A DNA stretch of 64,000 bases from Pseudomonas viridiflava. Lineage in GTDB: Bacteria > Pseudomonadota > Gammaproteobacteria > Pseudomonadales > Pseudomonadaceae. Made by a program: the position numbers and the translations under genes. The notes below the pieces were generated by a model. The model was given only the letters and a program-made list of their open reading frames with translations, did not search any database and was not told where the DNA came from. Below, piece by piece: positions 26,117 to 33,533 of the stretch; position 1 is the first letter of the stretch; every line of letters starts with the position of its first letter. The stretch lies in NCBI GenBank assembly GCA_900596015.1, contig UVIF01000023.1, positions 124,001 through 188,000 of the forward strand. Reading direction: 5' to 3'.

Positions 26117-26788
26117 ATGCTGCCGAAATCGAACGTCATGACCACGGTACTGCTTGTCTGCAGTCTGGTAGCGAGCCTGACGGGTTGCGCCAGCAGCAAC
26201 GGACCGGCACTGCCTGGGCTGGCGGATCGTGTGGAGCTCAACGGTGTACCTTTCTATCGCGGCAACGCCAATCAAAGCGGCTCGATGGTGCTGGCCAGCA
26301 TGCTCTCGCAACAAGGCATTACGATTACACCCGGGCTGCTCGATCCCGCGCTGAAACTGCCCGCTGAAACGGATCGCCTGCAGCAGAACATTTCACAGGT
26401 GGCTCGCGACTATGGCCTGCTGGTGTATGCGCTCGATCCTCAGCTCAACGCGCTATTGGCTCAGGTGGCGGCGGGTAACCCGGTATTGCTGCGCTACAGC
26501 GAAGGCTCGGCGTTCTGGTCGCAACCGAGGTATGCACTGCTGGTGGGTTATGACCGATTCAAGCGGCACGTTTTGCTGCGCTCGGGGATGAACCGACGGC
26601 TGCCGATGGATTTCGACAGCTTCGATTCGGCGTGGAAGAGCGCCGGCGCCTGGGCCATCTTGGTACAGCAGCCCAACCAACTGCCGGCCAAGGTCGATCG
26701 CCAGCGCTGGCTGGACGCAGCCCGCGAAACCGCAGCAGCCGGCCAGGAACCCGCCGCCGCCCGCGCCCGCAAAGCCCTCGGCTCCTGA
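26117..26788 (+). CDS. Lipoprotein with a degenerate C39-like peptidase fold
   Basis: A 223-residue lipoprotein. The start ATG 26117 follows AGGGG. A signal peptide with lipobox LTGC (Cys24) anchors it to a membrane. The next domain follows the papain-like C39 plan: a VPFY strand, then Q53-S54-G55-S where active members have Q-C-G-P, and later PRYALLVGYD where active members have a His before YA. Both the catalytic Cys and His are therefore replaced (Ser54, Arg138). The tail after 190 is Ala-rich and helical. It is probably a non-catalytic binding or scaffold protein; no bacteriocin or exporter gene is nearby. Confidence 0.75.
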   Translation: MLPKSNVMTTVLLVCSLVASLTGCASSNGPALPGLADRVELNGVPFYRGNANQSGSMVLASMLSQQGITITPGLLDPALKLPAETDRLQQNISQVARDYGLLVYALDPQLNALLAQVAAGNPVLLRYSEGSAFWSQPRYALLVGYDRFKRHVLLRSGMNRRLPMDFDSFDSAWKSAGAWAILVQQPNQLPAKVDRQRWLDAARETAAAGQEPAAARARKALGS

Positions 26789-26798
26789 ATACCTTGCC

Positions 26799-26932
26799 CT
26801 GTAGGGGCGGTCATCGGCCGCGAAAGGGACGCCGCGGTGTGACAGGCAAAGCGCCTGTACCGCCGACGCGGCTTGCGCCGCTGCTACAGCGGGCGCGGTG
26901 CCTGTAGCAGCGGCGCGAGCCGCGTCCGGGGG
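26799..26932. repeat. Mixed REP cluster (families A and B)
   Basis: A family-A half (TAGGGGCGGTCATCGGCCGCGAA, 26803-26825) is followed by an inverted pair of family B: GACGCGGCTTGCGCCGCTGCTACAG (26865-26889) facing CTGTAGCAGCGGCGCGAGCC (26902-26921). It lies between the convergent stops of the lipoprotein and the PuuB-like oxidase. Confidence 0.82.
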
Positions 26933-26964
26933 CGCCGCAGCGGTTCAGGCTGCTCGCGCTCCGA

Positions 26965-28248
26965 TCAAAACCCCAGGCGATCACGCAGGCTGTAATACCA
27001 GGCGCCCAGTTGTGTCAGAGGCGCGCCGAAGGTGCGGCCGCCGGGGAAGGGATAATGCGGCAGATCGGCAAAAGCATCGAAGCGCTCGGCCTGGCCGCTC
27101 AGCGCCTCGGCGAGCACCTTGCCCGCCAGATGGGTGTAGGTCACCCCATGGCCGCTGCAGCCCTGGGAATAATAAATGTTGTCGCCCAACCGTCCCATCT
27201 GCGGCAGCCTCGACAAGGTCAGCAAGAAATTACCCGTCCAGGCGTAGTCGATCTTCACCTGCGTCAGCTGCGGGAACGCCTTGAGCATCTTCGGTCGAAT
27301 GATCGCCTCGATGTTGGCTGGATCGCGTGCACCATACACCACGCCACCGCCGAAAATCAGGCGTTTGTCGGCCGTCAGGCGGTAGTAGTCGAGCAGATAG
27401 TTGCAGTCTTCCACACAGTAATCCTGCGGCAGCAGGCTGCGTGCCAGCGCCTCGCCCAGAGGCTCCGTGGCGATCACCTGAGTGCCGCAGGGCATGGACT
27501 TCGCGGCCAGCTCCGGCACCAGCTCGCCAAGGTACGCATTACCGGCGACGATCACGAATTTTGCCCGCACCCGACCCTGAGCGGTATGCACGACAGGATT
27601 GGCGCCACGCTCGATACGCAGGGCCGGCGACTGTTCATGAATGCGCCCGCCCAGGGATTCGACCGCGGCCGCTTCGCCCAACGCCAGGTTCAGTGGATGG
27701 ATATGCCCGCCACTGACATCCAGCAGACCCCCCACGTACTGCGCGCAATCGACGACCTGGCGGATGCGGCCCTGGTCCATCAGCTCCAACTGGGTGTGCC
27801 CATAACGTTCCCACAGGCGCTGTTGACCCTCCAGATGCTTCATCTGTTTGACCGTCAGCGCAGCGAACACGCCACCGTTCTTCAAATCGCAATTGATCCC
27901 GTAGCGCGTCACTCGCTCACGAATGATTCGTGCGCCCTCGAAGGCCATGTCGCCAAGCAGTCGCGCTTGTTCGGCACCGACGCTGCGTTCGATCACATCC
28001 AGATCACGGCTGTAGCTGTTGACGATCTGCCCACCGTTGCGCCCCGATGCACCAAAGCCCACCTTGGCCGCCTCCAGCACACGAACGCTGAAGCCGCGTT
28101 CGAGCAGGAACAGCGCACTGGACAGCCCGGTATAGCCTGCGCCGATGATGCACACGTCCGCTTCCACGTCGTCCTGAAGGGCAGGGCGAGCCGGCGCCGC
28201 GTTGGCAGACGCGGCGTAGAAGGACGGGGGATATTGCATGCTGGACAT
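26965..28248 (-). CDS. FAD-dependent oxidoreductase, PuuB/OrdL type
   Basis: A 427-residue flavoprotein like gamma-glutamylputrescine oxidase. The start at 28248 has GAGG seven bases upstream; a second ATG lies three codons later. The FAD fold is ADVCIIGAGYTGLSSALFL, then GFGASGRNGGQIVNSYS, typical of PuuB/OrdL, and GCSGHGVTYTHLAGKVLAEA at the C-terminus. It likely oxidises an amine or polyamine conjugate with release of H2O2. It stands alone, away from a puu cluster, so the substrate is not certain. Confidence 0.87.
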   Translation of the reverse strand: MSSMQYPPSFYAASANAAPARPALQDDVEADVCIIGAGYTGLSSALFLLERGFSVRVLEAAKVGFGASGRNGGQIVNSYSRDLDVIERSVGAEQARLLGDMAFEGARIIRERVTRYGINCDLKNGGVFAALTVKQMKHLEGQQRLWERYGHTQLELMDQGRIRQVVDCAQYVGGLLDVSGGHIHPLNLALGEAAAVESLGGRIHEQSPALRIERGANPVVHTAQGRVRAKFVIVAGNAYLGELVPELAAKSMPCGTQVIATEPLGEALARSLLPQDYCVEDCNYLLDYYRLTADKRLIFGGGVVYGARDPANIEAIIRPKMLKAFPQLTQVKIDYAWTGNFLLTLSRLPQMGRLGDNIYYSQGCSGHGVTYTHLAGKVLAEALSGQAERFDAFADLPHYPFPGGRTFGAPLTQLGAWYYSLRDRLGF

Positions 28249-28380
28249 CGGGCAACCTCGGCTGGGTGGATTTCGCCTGTGCCGGGATGCTAACGCAGTT
28301 GCCCATACCTCACCAGCGCGTCGAATTAACGGCTGCCAAAAATAATTCCGCATTTCATAGGGTTAGCGCAAAAAAAGGAG

Positions 28381-28408
28381 TTGACAGGCAATCCCGAATC
28401 CGTAGAAT
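28381..28408 (+). promoter_or_regulatory. Sigma-70 promoter of tRNA-Val
   Basis: TTGACA (28381-28386), a 16-bp spacer and TAGAAT (28403-28408) lie 13 bp before the tRNA. Confidence 0.75.
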
Positions 28409-28421
28409 GCCGCCTCACAGC

Positions 28422-28498
28422 AGGCACGTAGCTCAGTTGGTTAGAGCACCACCTTGACATGGTGGGGGTCGTTGGTTCGAGTCCAATCGCGCCTACCA
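28422..28498 (+). tRNA. tRNA-Val (anticodon GAC)
   Basis: A 77-nt tRNA with a complete cloverleaf: D-arm AGCTCAGTTGGTTAGAGC, anticodon stem CCACC/GGTGG with loop TTGACAT (GAC at 28456-28458), T-arm GTTGGTTCGAGTCCAATC and an encoded CCA end. The acceptor arms AGGCACG and CGCGCCT pair except for an A-C mismatch at the fifth pair. Confidence 0.96.
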
Positions 28499-28530
28499 AA
28501 CAAAATCCGCTCTGCTGGGCGGTCTTCAAA

Positions 28531-28556
28531 GGCTCACCGAAAGGTGGGCCTTTTTT
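28531..28556 (+). terminator. Rho-independent terminator after tRNA-Val
   Basis: GGCTCACC-GAAA-GGTGGGCC (8-bp stem with one G-T pair) followed by six T. Confidence 0.85.
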
Positions 28557-28560
28557 GCGT

Positions 28561-28764
28561 TCAATGGGGGATGTGCTCGAGACGCTGGATGAGGTTGGCC
28601 AGTTCCGCACTGCGCTGTTCGAGGTCAGCGAGCACCTGGTGAACTTCCGCACCCACGCCGGGCCGGTGCAAGCAGCGCCTCACATCGTCCAAGGCACCTG
28701 CATACGCCTGCTGGTGATGGTGGAGACGCATCAGATACAAAGCCAGTAGATCGTGCTCGACCAT
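28561..28764 (-). CDS. Small hypothetical protein, helical
   Basis: A 67-residue protein starting at 28764 with GAGGT seven bases before. It is predicted to be mainly helical, with several His (LMRLHHHQQAYA) and a coiled-coil-like end (VHQVLADLEQRSAELANLIQRLEH). I do not recognise a family. Its stop lies just past the tRNA terminator. Start signal and amino-acid pattern support a real gene. Confidence 0.6.
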   Translation of the reverse strand: MVEHDLLALYLMRLHHHQQAYAGALDDVRRCLHRPGVGAEVHQVLADLEQRSAELANLIQRLEHIPH

Positions 28765-28825
28765 TGCGGCTACCTCATTGCGGATGGCTGCAGCCTGTCA
28801 ATGCCTGATGCCCGATGCCGCAGAT

Positions 28826-29059
28826 TCAGGTCAACGGCCGCCACTGCACGTCACGCAGCCCGCGGCGTTCGACATGCCTTCTAAGTTGCGCCGCATGTTC
28901 CGCCGGGTTGGTGCCGCCGTAGACCAGCCCGATGCCCGAGTGCAGCGCGGCGTAGTACCAGGCATCGGCATCGCTCATGTGCGTATCACGCTGCTGAAAG
29001 CGCCTGGCCTCACCGTTGAGGACGTAGCGAATCTCGTAGTCCGTGAACCGGCTTGTCAT
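28826..29059 (-). CDS. Small conserved hypothetical protein (DUF6555-like)
   Basis: A 77-residue soluble protein with GGGAG before the start at 29059. Seen are YEIRYVLNGEARRFQQRD and MSDADAWYYAALHSGIG, a pattern I associate with a Pseudomonas-restricted family (DUF6555). Function is unknown. It belongs to a run of short minus-strand genes after tRNA-Val. Confidence 0.72.
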   Translation of the reverse strand: MTSRFTDYEIRYVLNGEARRFQQRDTHMSDADAWYYAALHSGIGLVYGGTNPAEHAAQLRRHVERRGLRDVQWRPLT

Positions 29060-29209
29060 AGTTTACTCCCGTGTTACCGGGCATCAGACATGCAGGCCAT
29101 TGGCCAGTTCCGTAGTGATGGCAAAAAACTACTATTGATCGTTTGGATATCGGTTCGCCAAGGCAGGCTTCATGTCACCCTGGCGTATTGCCGGACTGAT
29201 GCCCAATAC

Positions 29210-29383
29210 TCAGCTGGGCTCGGTAGACGCATCGGCGCCGTCGATGTCCGGATCGTCCGGGAGTACTTCGGGCTCGCCGTCGTCGGCGTCGTTCAGCGCG
29301 GCGCCATCACTGTGCACCTCATCGTCGAGAGGTGATTCCCCGGCCTGGCCGATAAGCGGGATGGGATCGAGATCGATAGTCAT
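29210..29383 (-). CDS. Short acidic protein of unknown function
   Basis: A 57-residue open frame from ATG 29383 (GAGG eight bases before) to TGA at 29210. The protein starts MTIDLDPIPLIGQAGESPLD and ends in a strongly acidic DDGEPEVLPDDPDIDGADA stretch, with almost no basic residues. Such tails often mimic DNA or act as disordered inhibitors, but no function can be assigned. It is short enough to be missed by automatic calling. Confidence 0.55.
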   Translation of the reverse strand: MTIDLDPIPLIGQAGESPLDDEVHSDGAALNDADDGEPEVLPDDPDIDGADASTEPS

Positions 29384-29471
29384 GGCATGCCTCGCAGGTT
29401 GACGTGGTTGTCATGCTTTCGAGGCGTGATCGGCGAGCAGGGTTCGATCGAGCTTGAGACCGTCGGTCATG

Positions 29472-29768
29472 TCACGGTTCGACGGCATTGAATTCGCAAT
29501 AGTCTTCCCAGCTCAGGCCCAGTGCGTCCGCCACTTCCTGGTGAACCTCGAGGCGCATGGTCTTGAGTTCTTCCGGGTTTTGCGCGATCAACTGCAGCGC
29601 CAGCTCCCACGGTTCCAGGCCCTGAGCCTGGGCTTCATCCTCGAACGCCCACTGCACCTGTTCCGCTTGCTCGCGGCTGTCGAGCACCTGAATTTCTTCA
29701 CGCAACTCGGGGTGGGCGTCGAGGAATATCGCCAATGCGGCTGCGTTGCGGTCTTCTTTGGCGATCAT
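29472..29768 (-). CDS. Conserved hypothetical protein (DUF6388-like)
   Basis: A 98-residue acidic helical protein from ATG 29768. Seen are ALAIFLDAHPELREEIQ and EVHQEVADALGLSWEDYCEF, which I associate with a Pseudomonas family of unknown function (DUF6388). The ribosome site is weak. It is divergent from the SPOR lipoprotein gene. Confidence 0.72.
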   Translation of the reverse strand: MIAKEDRNAAALAIFLDAHPELREEIQVLDSREQAEQVQWAFEDEAQAQGLEPWELALQLIAQNPEELKTMRLEVHQEVADALGLSWEDYCEFNAVEP

Positions 29769-29913
29769 GTCGGGGCCCTGCTGGCTATTCGAAAAGGTAA
29801 GGCTTGCATGATGCCACGACGTGGCCGAGCCGTCAGCGGCGGTCGATGCGCAGACAGGCGCCGGCAGCGTGGATAGTGATAAAATCGCCGCTTCGGATTC
29901 TGGAGGTAGGCGT

Positions 29914-30486
29914 GTGCGCAAGTTGATGATGGTGATGGCAATGCTGACGTTGGCCGGTTGCGGTACCGCGTTCGAGAAAGCCCATGAGGCAGTGTCGCAA
30001 TTATTGGAGAACCCCAAGACGGCGCGCTTCACCAACGTTCGCACCACCGATCAGGGCAACTATTGTGGCCAGGTGAAGGGCAAGGACGCCCAGGGCGTTT
30101 ACGGACCCTATCGCAGCTACGCAGCCATCCCCCATGGTGACCAGTTCGAAGTGGTCATCGACAACGACGGCAACGACCCGCGTGTGCGCGAAGTGTGCGG
30201 CAGCGCCGAGGAACTGCTGGCGCCGGTCGATGTGGCCGAACAGCCGGGGCAGCGCTGGGAAGTGCGCATCGTTTCGGGTCGCAACATGGGCTCGGTCACC
30301 GACATGGCGGCGCGGCTGGTGGAAAACGGCTTCGTCGCCAGCTTCGTTCAGCGTGACGGCCAGACCCTCGTCTACCTCGGGCCGTTCGACAGCCGGGCCG
30401 AGGCCGACAAGGAGCGCGCTCGGCTGATGGGCTCGCGCGGCATCGAATCGGTGGTGATGCCGTTCAGCGAAGCTGACAAACCCTGA
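29914..30486 (+). CDS. SPOR-domain lipoprotein
   Basis: A 190-residue lipoprotein. The start is GTG 29914, with GGAGG at 29902-29906. The lipobox is LAGC at Cys16. The middle region has NYCGQVKGKDAQGVYGPY, and the C-terminal 75 residues (WEVRIVSGRN...LVYLGPFDSRAEADKERARL) are a SPOR repeat that binds denuded peptidoglycan glycan at septa. A role in cell-wall or division-site biology is inferred. A -10-like GATAAAAT lies at 29877-29884. Confidence 0.82.
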   Translation: MRKLMMVMAMLTLAGCGTAFEKAHEAVSQLLENPKTARFTNVRTTDQGNYCGQVKGKDAQGVYGPYRSYAAIPHGDQFEVVIDNDGNDPRVREVCGSAEELLAPVDVAEQPGQRWEVRIVSGRNMGSVTDMAARLVENGFVASFVQRDGQTLVYLGPFDSRAEADKERARLMGSRGIESVVMPFSEADKP

Positions 30487-30516
30487 AGCGCGGTTGCACT
30501 TCAGGGCGTGCCGGGT

Positions 30517-31206
30517 TCAGCCGCAGGCCTTGAGGTCCACCGGTCCGACGAAGGCATTGCCGTGGCCCATCACGCAGGCCACCTGCTGGTTGCGCTGGCG
30601 TTCCCAGACCTGCACCGGGTAGGTCTTGTCCCAGGCCTGGTACAGCTGGGTGTCCTGGCGCGAAAGGCGCAGCCCGTACTGTTTGCTCATGTACATGTAG
30701 GTGCGCGCGATCATCCCGCGGATCGAAGGCCGTGGCATGACCTTCTTGGCCTTGAAGTCGACCTGGGTCAGGCATGAGCCATACTGCCCGCGTTGTTCGG
30801 GCAGCCAGCCGAAACTGAAGTTGCTGCGATCGCCATTCACCTCGCCAATGCTCGGCACCAGGTTGTGCAGATCGGCTTCGGCGGTCTGGTAGACCTTGTC
30901 ATTGCGGGTGCAGTTCTTGCGCCCGCCGTTCTGCCAGCACTGGCGCTGGTGGCCGATCTGCCAGGCCGGGACGATGTGTTCCCATTCGATGCGCGCAGCG
31001 CGGTTGGCGTTCTTGCGCGGTACATAGCCGCACGCCGCAAGGTTAACCCGATTGCCGGTGTACTTGCAGCCGCAGTAAAACTCGGTGGACTGCGGGGCGT
31101 ACAGCTTCCAGGCGACTTTCTTGGCTTCGCTGAAGGTGCGCGGGGCATCGGCATGGGCGGTGAAGCTGAACAACATCAAACTGATGAAAAGACTGCGGAC
31201 CATCAT
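30517..31206 (-). CDS. endA: Endonuclease I (EndA-like)
   Basis: A 229-residue secreted nuclease. The signal peptide is VRSLFISLMLFSFTAHA. The catalytic block is IEWEHIVPAWQIGHQRQCW, and EADLHNLVPSIGEVNGDRSN is the second conserved motif of the endonuclease I family; several Cys suggest periplasmic disulfides. It degrades double-stranded DNA in the periplasm or outside. The start at 31206 lies 4 bp after the DUF1654 stop, so both are in one transcript under the LexA box at 31472. Confidence 0.93.
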   Translation of the reverse strand: MMVRSLFISLMLFSFTAHADAPRTFSEAKKVAWKLYAPQSTEFYCGCKYTGNRVNLAACGYVPRKNANRAARIEWEHIVPAWQIGHQRQCWQNGGRKNCTRNDKVYQTAEADLHNLVPSIGEVNGDRSNFSFGWLPEQRGQYGSCLTQVDFKAKKVMPRPSIRGMIARTYMYMSKQYGLRLSRQDTQLYQAWDKTYPVQVWERQRNQQVACVMGHGNAFVGPVDLKACG

Positions 31207-31210
31207 CGAA

Positions 31211-31453
31211 TCAATCTTCCTTCGGCACGACCCAGAAAATCTGCACGCCACCGTCGTCGCGGTGGGCGAGGGTGACGTTGTCGTTCTCGGCGATTTCTTC
31301 GAGCATCTGTGCCCAATCGTCCTCGCTCTCGTGCTCGAGCCGGAAAATCAGGGCCGCACGGGATTTCTGCGCGGTAGGCGAATTGATGATCTTCTGGACG
31401 CGCACGCCAAGACGTTCATAGGCGCTCGGCGCGGCGGGGGTGGCAGTGGTCAC
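31211..31453 (-). CDS. DUF1654 family protein
   Basis: An 80-residue protein starting at GTG 31453 with AAGGA upstream. It reads SAYERLGVRVQKIINSPTAQ and then a domain ending GGVQIFWVVPKED; this is the Pseudomonas/phage DUF1654 family of unknown function. It is the first gene of a two-gene operon with endA, and a LexA box overlaps its promoter, so DNA-damage induction is expected. Confidence 0.87.
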   Translation of the reverse strand: MTTATPAAPSAYERLGVRVQKIINSPTAQKSRAALIFRLEHESEDDWAQMLEEIAENDNVTLAHRDDGGVQIFWVVPKED

Positions 31454-31471
31454 GACAGATTTCCTTATTGG

Positions 31472-31487
31472 CTGTACGTGCGTACAG
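31472..31487. promoter_or_regulatory. LexA (SOS) box upstream of DUF1654-endA
   Basis: CTGTACGTGCGTACAG is a perfect palindrome with the CTGT-N8-ACAG plan of the LexA operator. It lies 18 bp before the DUF1654 start and overlaps the -10 element. Confidence 0.75.
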
Positions 31488-31512
31488 TATTTGACTGTAA
31501 GACGTTTCGCAA
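31484..31512 (-). promoter_or_regulatory. Sigma-70 promoter of DUF1654-endA
   Basis: On the minus strand TTGCGA (31507-31512), a 17-bp spacer and TACTGT (31484-31489). The -10 overlaps the LexA box, so LexA binding would exclude polymerase. The rest of 31513-31732 is A/T-rich upstream DNA of the TauD-like gene with no gene visible. Confidence 0.6.
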
Positions 31513-31732
31513 TAGCGCAGGTTAAATAGCGGGTTTCTGACAGCCAATCCTGTTGTTTTCTTCACTAGTTTCGAAAAAAACTTCAAGCGGATCAGAGACA
31601 TCCGATCAATCCCCGATGGATGAAAGTCCTGCCGGTGATATCGTTATGCGATAAAGGTATTTAAAGTTATTTTCTTATAGCTCTACAGTCTGGCTATCCC
31701 CTCGTACTCAATAGCCAGAGTCGGAGCACAAA

Positions 31733-32614
31733 ATGGCCGCCGTCCTTCCTGAAATCTCCCGTCAATCGTTCGAAGTTCACCCGCTGGCCGGCCATGTCGG
31801 TGCTGAAATCATCGGCCTGGACCTGCGTGTTGCTTTGAGCGATGAGGACTTCGCGCGCATCCACCGCGCACACCTCGACCATCACGTCGTGGTATTTCGC
31901 GATCAGCGAATCACACCCGAGCAGCAAATCGACTTCAGTCGCCGTTTTGGCGTGCTGCAGATTCACGTGCTCAAGCAGTTCCTGCTGGCGGGTCACCCGG
32001 AAATCCTCATCGTTTCCAACATTGTCGAAAATGGCCAGCCTGTCGGGTTGGGCGATGCCGGCAAATATTGGCATTCGGACCTCTCCTATAAGGAACTGCC
32101 GAGCCTGGGCTCCATGCTGCATGCGCAGGAATTGCCCAGCGAAGGCGGTGACACCTTGTTTGCCGACATGCACAGGGCTTGGGACACCCTGCCGACAGCG
32201 CTGCGCCAGGCGGTTGAGGGCAAGCACGCCGTGCATTCCTATACCGCGCGCTACAGCGAGGGCAAGAACGCTGCCAACTGGCGACCGACCCTGAGCGCTG
32301 AACAGCTGGCCCAGGTGGTCACCGTGACCCATCCGGTGGTTCGCACCCATCCGGAAAACGGGCGCAAGGCGTTGTTCGTCAGTGAGGGTTTCACCACGCA
32401 CATCGTCGGCCTGCCTGAGGACGAAAGCCGCGACCTGCTGCGCCAGCTCTATGCCCACAGCGTGCGTGACGAGCATGTGTATCGGCATCAGTGGCAGCCC
32501 CACGACATGGTGTTCTGGGACAACCGCTCGTTGATACACCTCGCAGCCGGCTGCCCGGACCATCTGCGGCGCAAGCTGTACCGCACCACCATCCAGGGCG
32601 ATGCGCCGTTTTGA
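31733..32614 (+). CDS. TauD/TfdA-family Fe(II)/2-oxoglutarate dioxygenase
   Basis: A 293-residue dioxygenase that would hydroxylate its substrate with O2 and 2-oxoglutarate, usually causing release of sulfite, sulfate or another group. Iron ligands are His114, Asp116 (KYWHSDLSY) and His269 (NRSLIHLA); Arg279/Arg280 bind 2-oxoglutarate. The start follows CGGAG. It is first in a four-gene unit with an SsuABC/TauABC-type importer. Taurine, an alkanesulfonate or an alkyl sulfate ester (AtsK-like) are candidates; sequence alone does not choose. Confidence 0.9.
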   Translation: MAAVLPEISRQSFEVHPLAGHVGAEIIGLDLRVALSDEDFARIHRAHLDHHVVVFRDQRITPEQQIDFSRRFGVLQIHVLKQFLLAGHPEILIVSNIVENGQPVGLGDAGKYWHSDLSYKELPSLGSMLHAQELPSEGGDTLFADMHRAWDTLPTALRQAVEGKHAVHSYTARYSEGKNAANWRPTLSAEQLAQVVTVTHPVVRTHPENGRKALFVSEGFTTHIVGLPEDESRDLLRQLYAHSVRDEHVYRHQWQPHDMVFWDNRSLIHLAAGCPDHLRRKLYRTTIQGDAPF

Positions 32615-32627
32615 TAGGGAGTCTTGC

Positions 32628-33509
32628 ATGAACGCTGCACTGCCAGGCCACACGGCCAGCGCTGATCTCGAAGGCAACCCCACGCCGCTGACGACTCCCG
32701 AGCCCCTGTTGCAGGTGGACAACGTCAGCCTCGAATACCGCACCTCCGAACGGGTGGTACGCGCGACGCACCAGGTCAGCTTCGAAGTGGACCGTGCCGA
32801 TCGCTTCGTCCTGCTGGGTCCCTCCGGGTGCGGGAAATCTACCCTGCTCAAGGCAGTTGCGGGCTTCATCAAGCCCAGCGAAGGGCAGATTCGCCTCGCC
32901 GGGGAGCGTATAGAAGAGCCAGGCCCGGACCGTATCGTGGTGTTCCAGGAGTTCGACCAACTGCCCGCCTGGAAAACCGTGATCGAGAACGTGATGTTTC
33001 CGCTGCTGGCGTCGCGCACCTTGAAACGCGCCGAAGCCAACGAGCGCGCTCGTCACTACCTGGAGAAGGTCGGCCTCAGTGCTTTCGCCGATGCCTACCC
33101 GCACACGCTGTCTGGCGGCATGAAGGCGCGGGTCGCAATCGCTCGCGCGCTGGCCATGCAGCCGAAGATCCTGCTGATGGACGAACCGTTCGCCGCGCTC
33201 GACGCACTGACGCGACGCAAGATGCAGGAAGAGCTGCTGGAACTGTGGCAGGAAGTGCGTTTTACCTTGCTCTTCGTCACTCACTCCATCGAGGAAGCAC
33301 TGGTGGTGGGTAACCGCATCCTGCTGCTGTCGCCGCACCCAGGCCGGGTACGGGCCGAAATCAACAGCCATCAGTTCGACCTGAGCAGCCTGGGCGGCGT
33401 CGATTTCCAGGCCAGCGCGCAACGCATCCACCGCTTGCTGTTCGACGAGGGCGAAGCGCCTGAGCTGGACCGCCCGCTGGATTTCCAGCACCTGCGCATC
33501 GCCTACTGA
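32628..33509 (+). CDS. ABC transporter ATP-binding protein, SsuB/TauB type
   Basis: A 293-residue ATPase. The start ATG 32628 has AGGGAG before it. Walker A is LLGPSGCGKSTLLKAVAGF, the signature is LSGGMKARVAIARALAMQ, Walker B is ILLMDEPFAALDALTR, and the switch His is in LFVTHSIEEAL. The LSGGM signature and short tail are typical for nitrate/sulfonate/taurine importers. It is 13 bp after the dioxygenase. Confidence 0.93.
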   Translation: MNAALPGHTASADLEGNPTPLTTPEPLLQVDNVSLEYRTSERVVRATHQVSFEVDRADRFVLLGPSGCGKSTLLKAVAGFIKPSEGQIRLAGERIEEPGPDRIVVFQEFDQLPAWKTVIENVMFPLLASRTLKRAEANERARHYLEKVGLSAFADAYPHTLSGGMKARVAIARALAMQPKILLMDEPFAALDALTRRKMQEELLELWQEVRFTLLFVTHSIEEALVVGNRILLLSPHPGRVRAEINSHQFDLSSLGGVDFQASAQRIHRLLFDEGEAPELDRPLDFQHLRIAY

Positions 33510-33533
33510 CCTCGCCGAATTCGGAGCAACGAC

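Noticed and set aside
28422..28560. tRNA-Val as a genomic-island attachment site
   Set aside because: No integrase follows and no copy of the tRNA 3' end occurs downstream in what I read.
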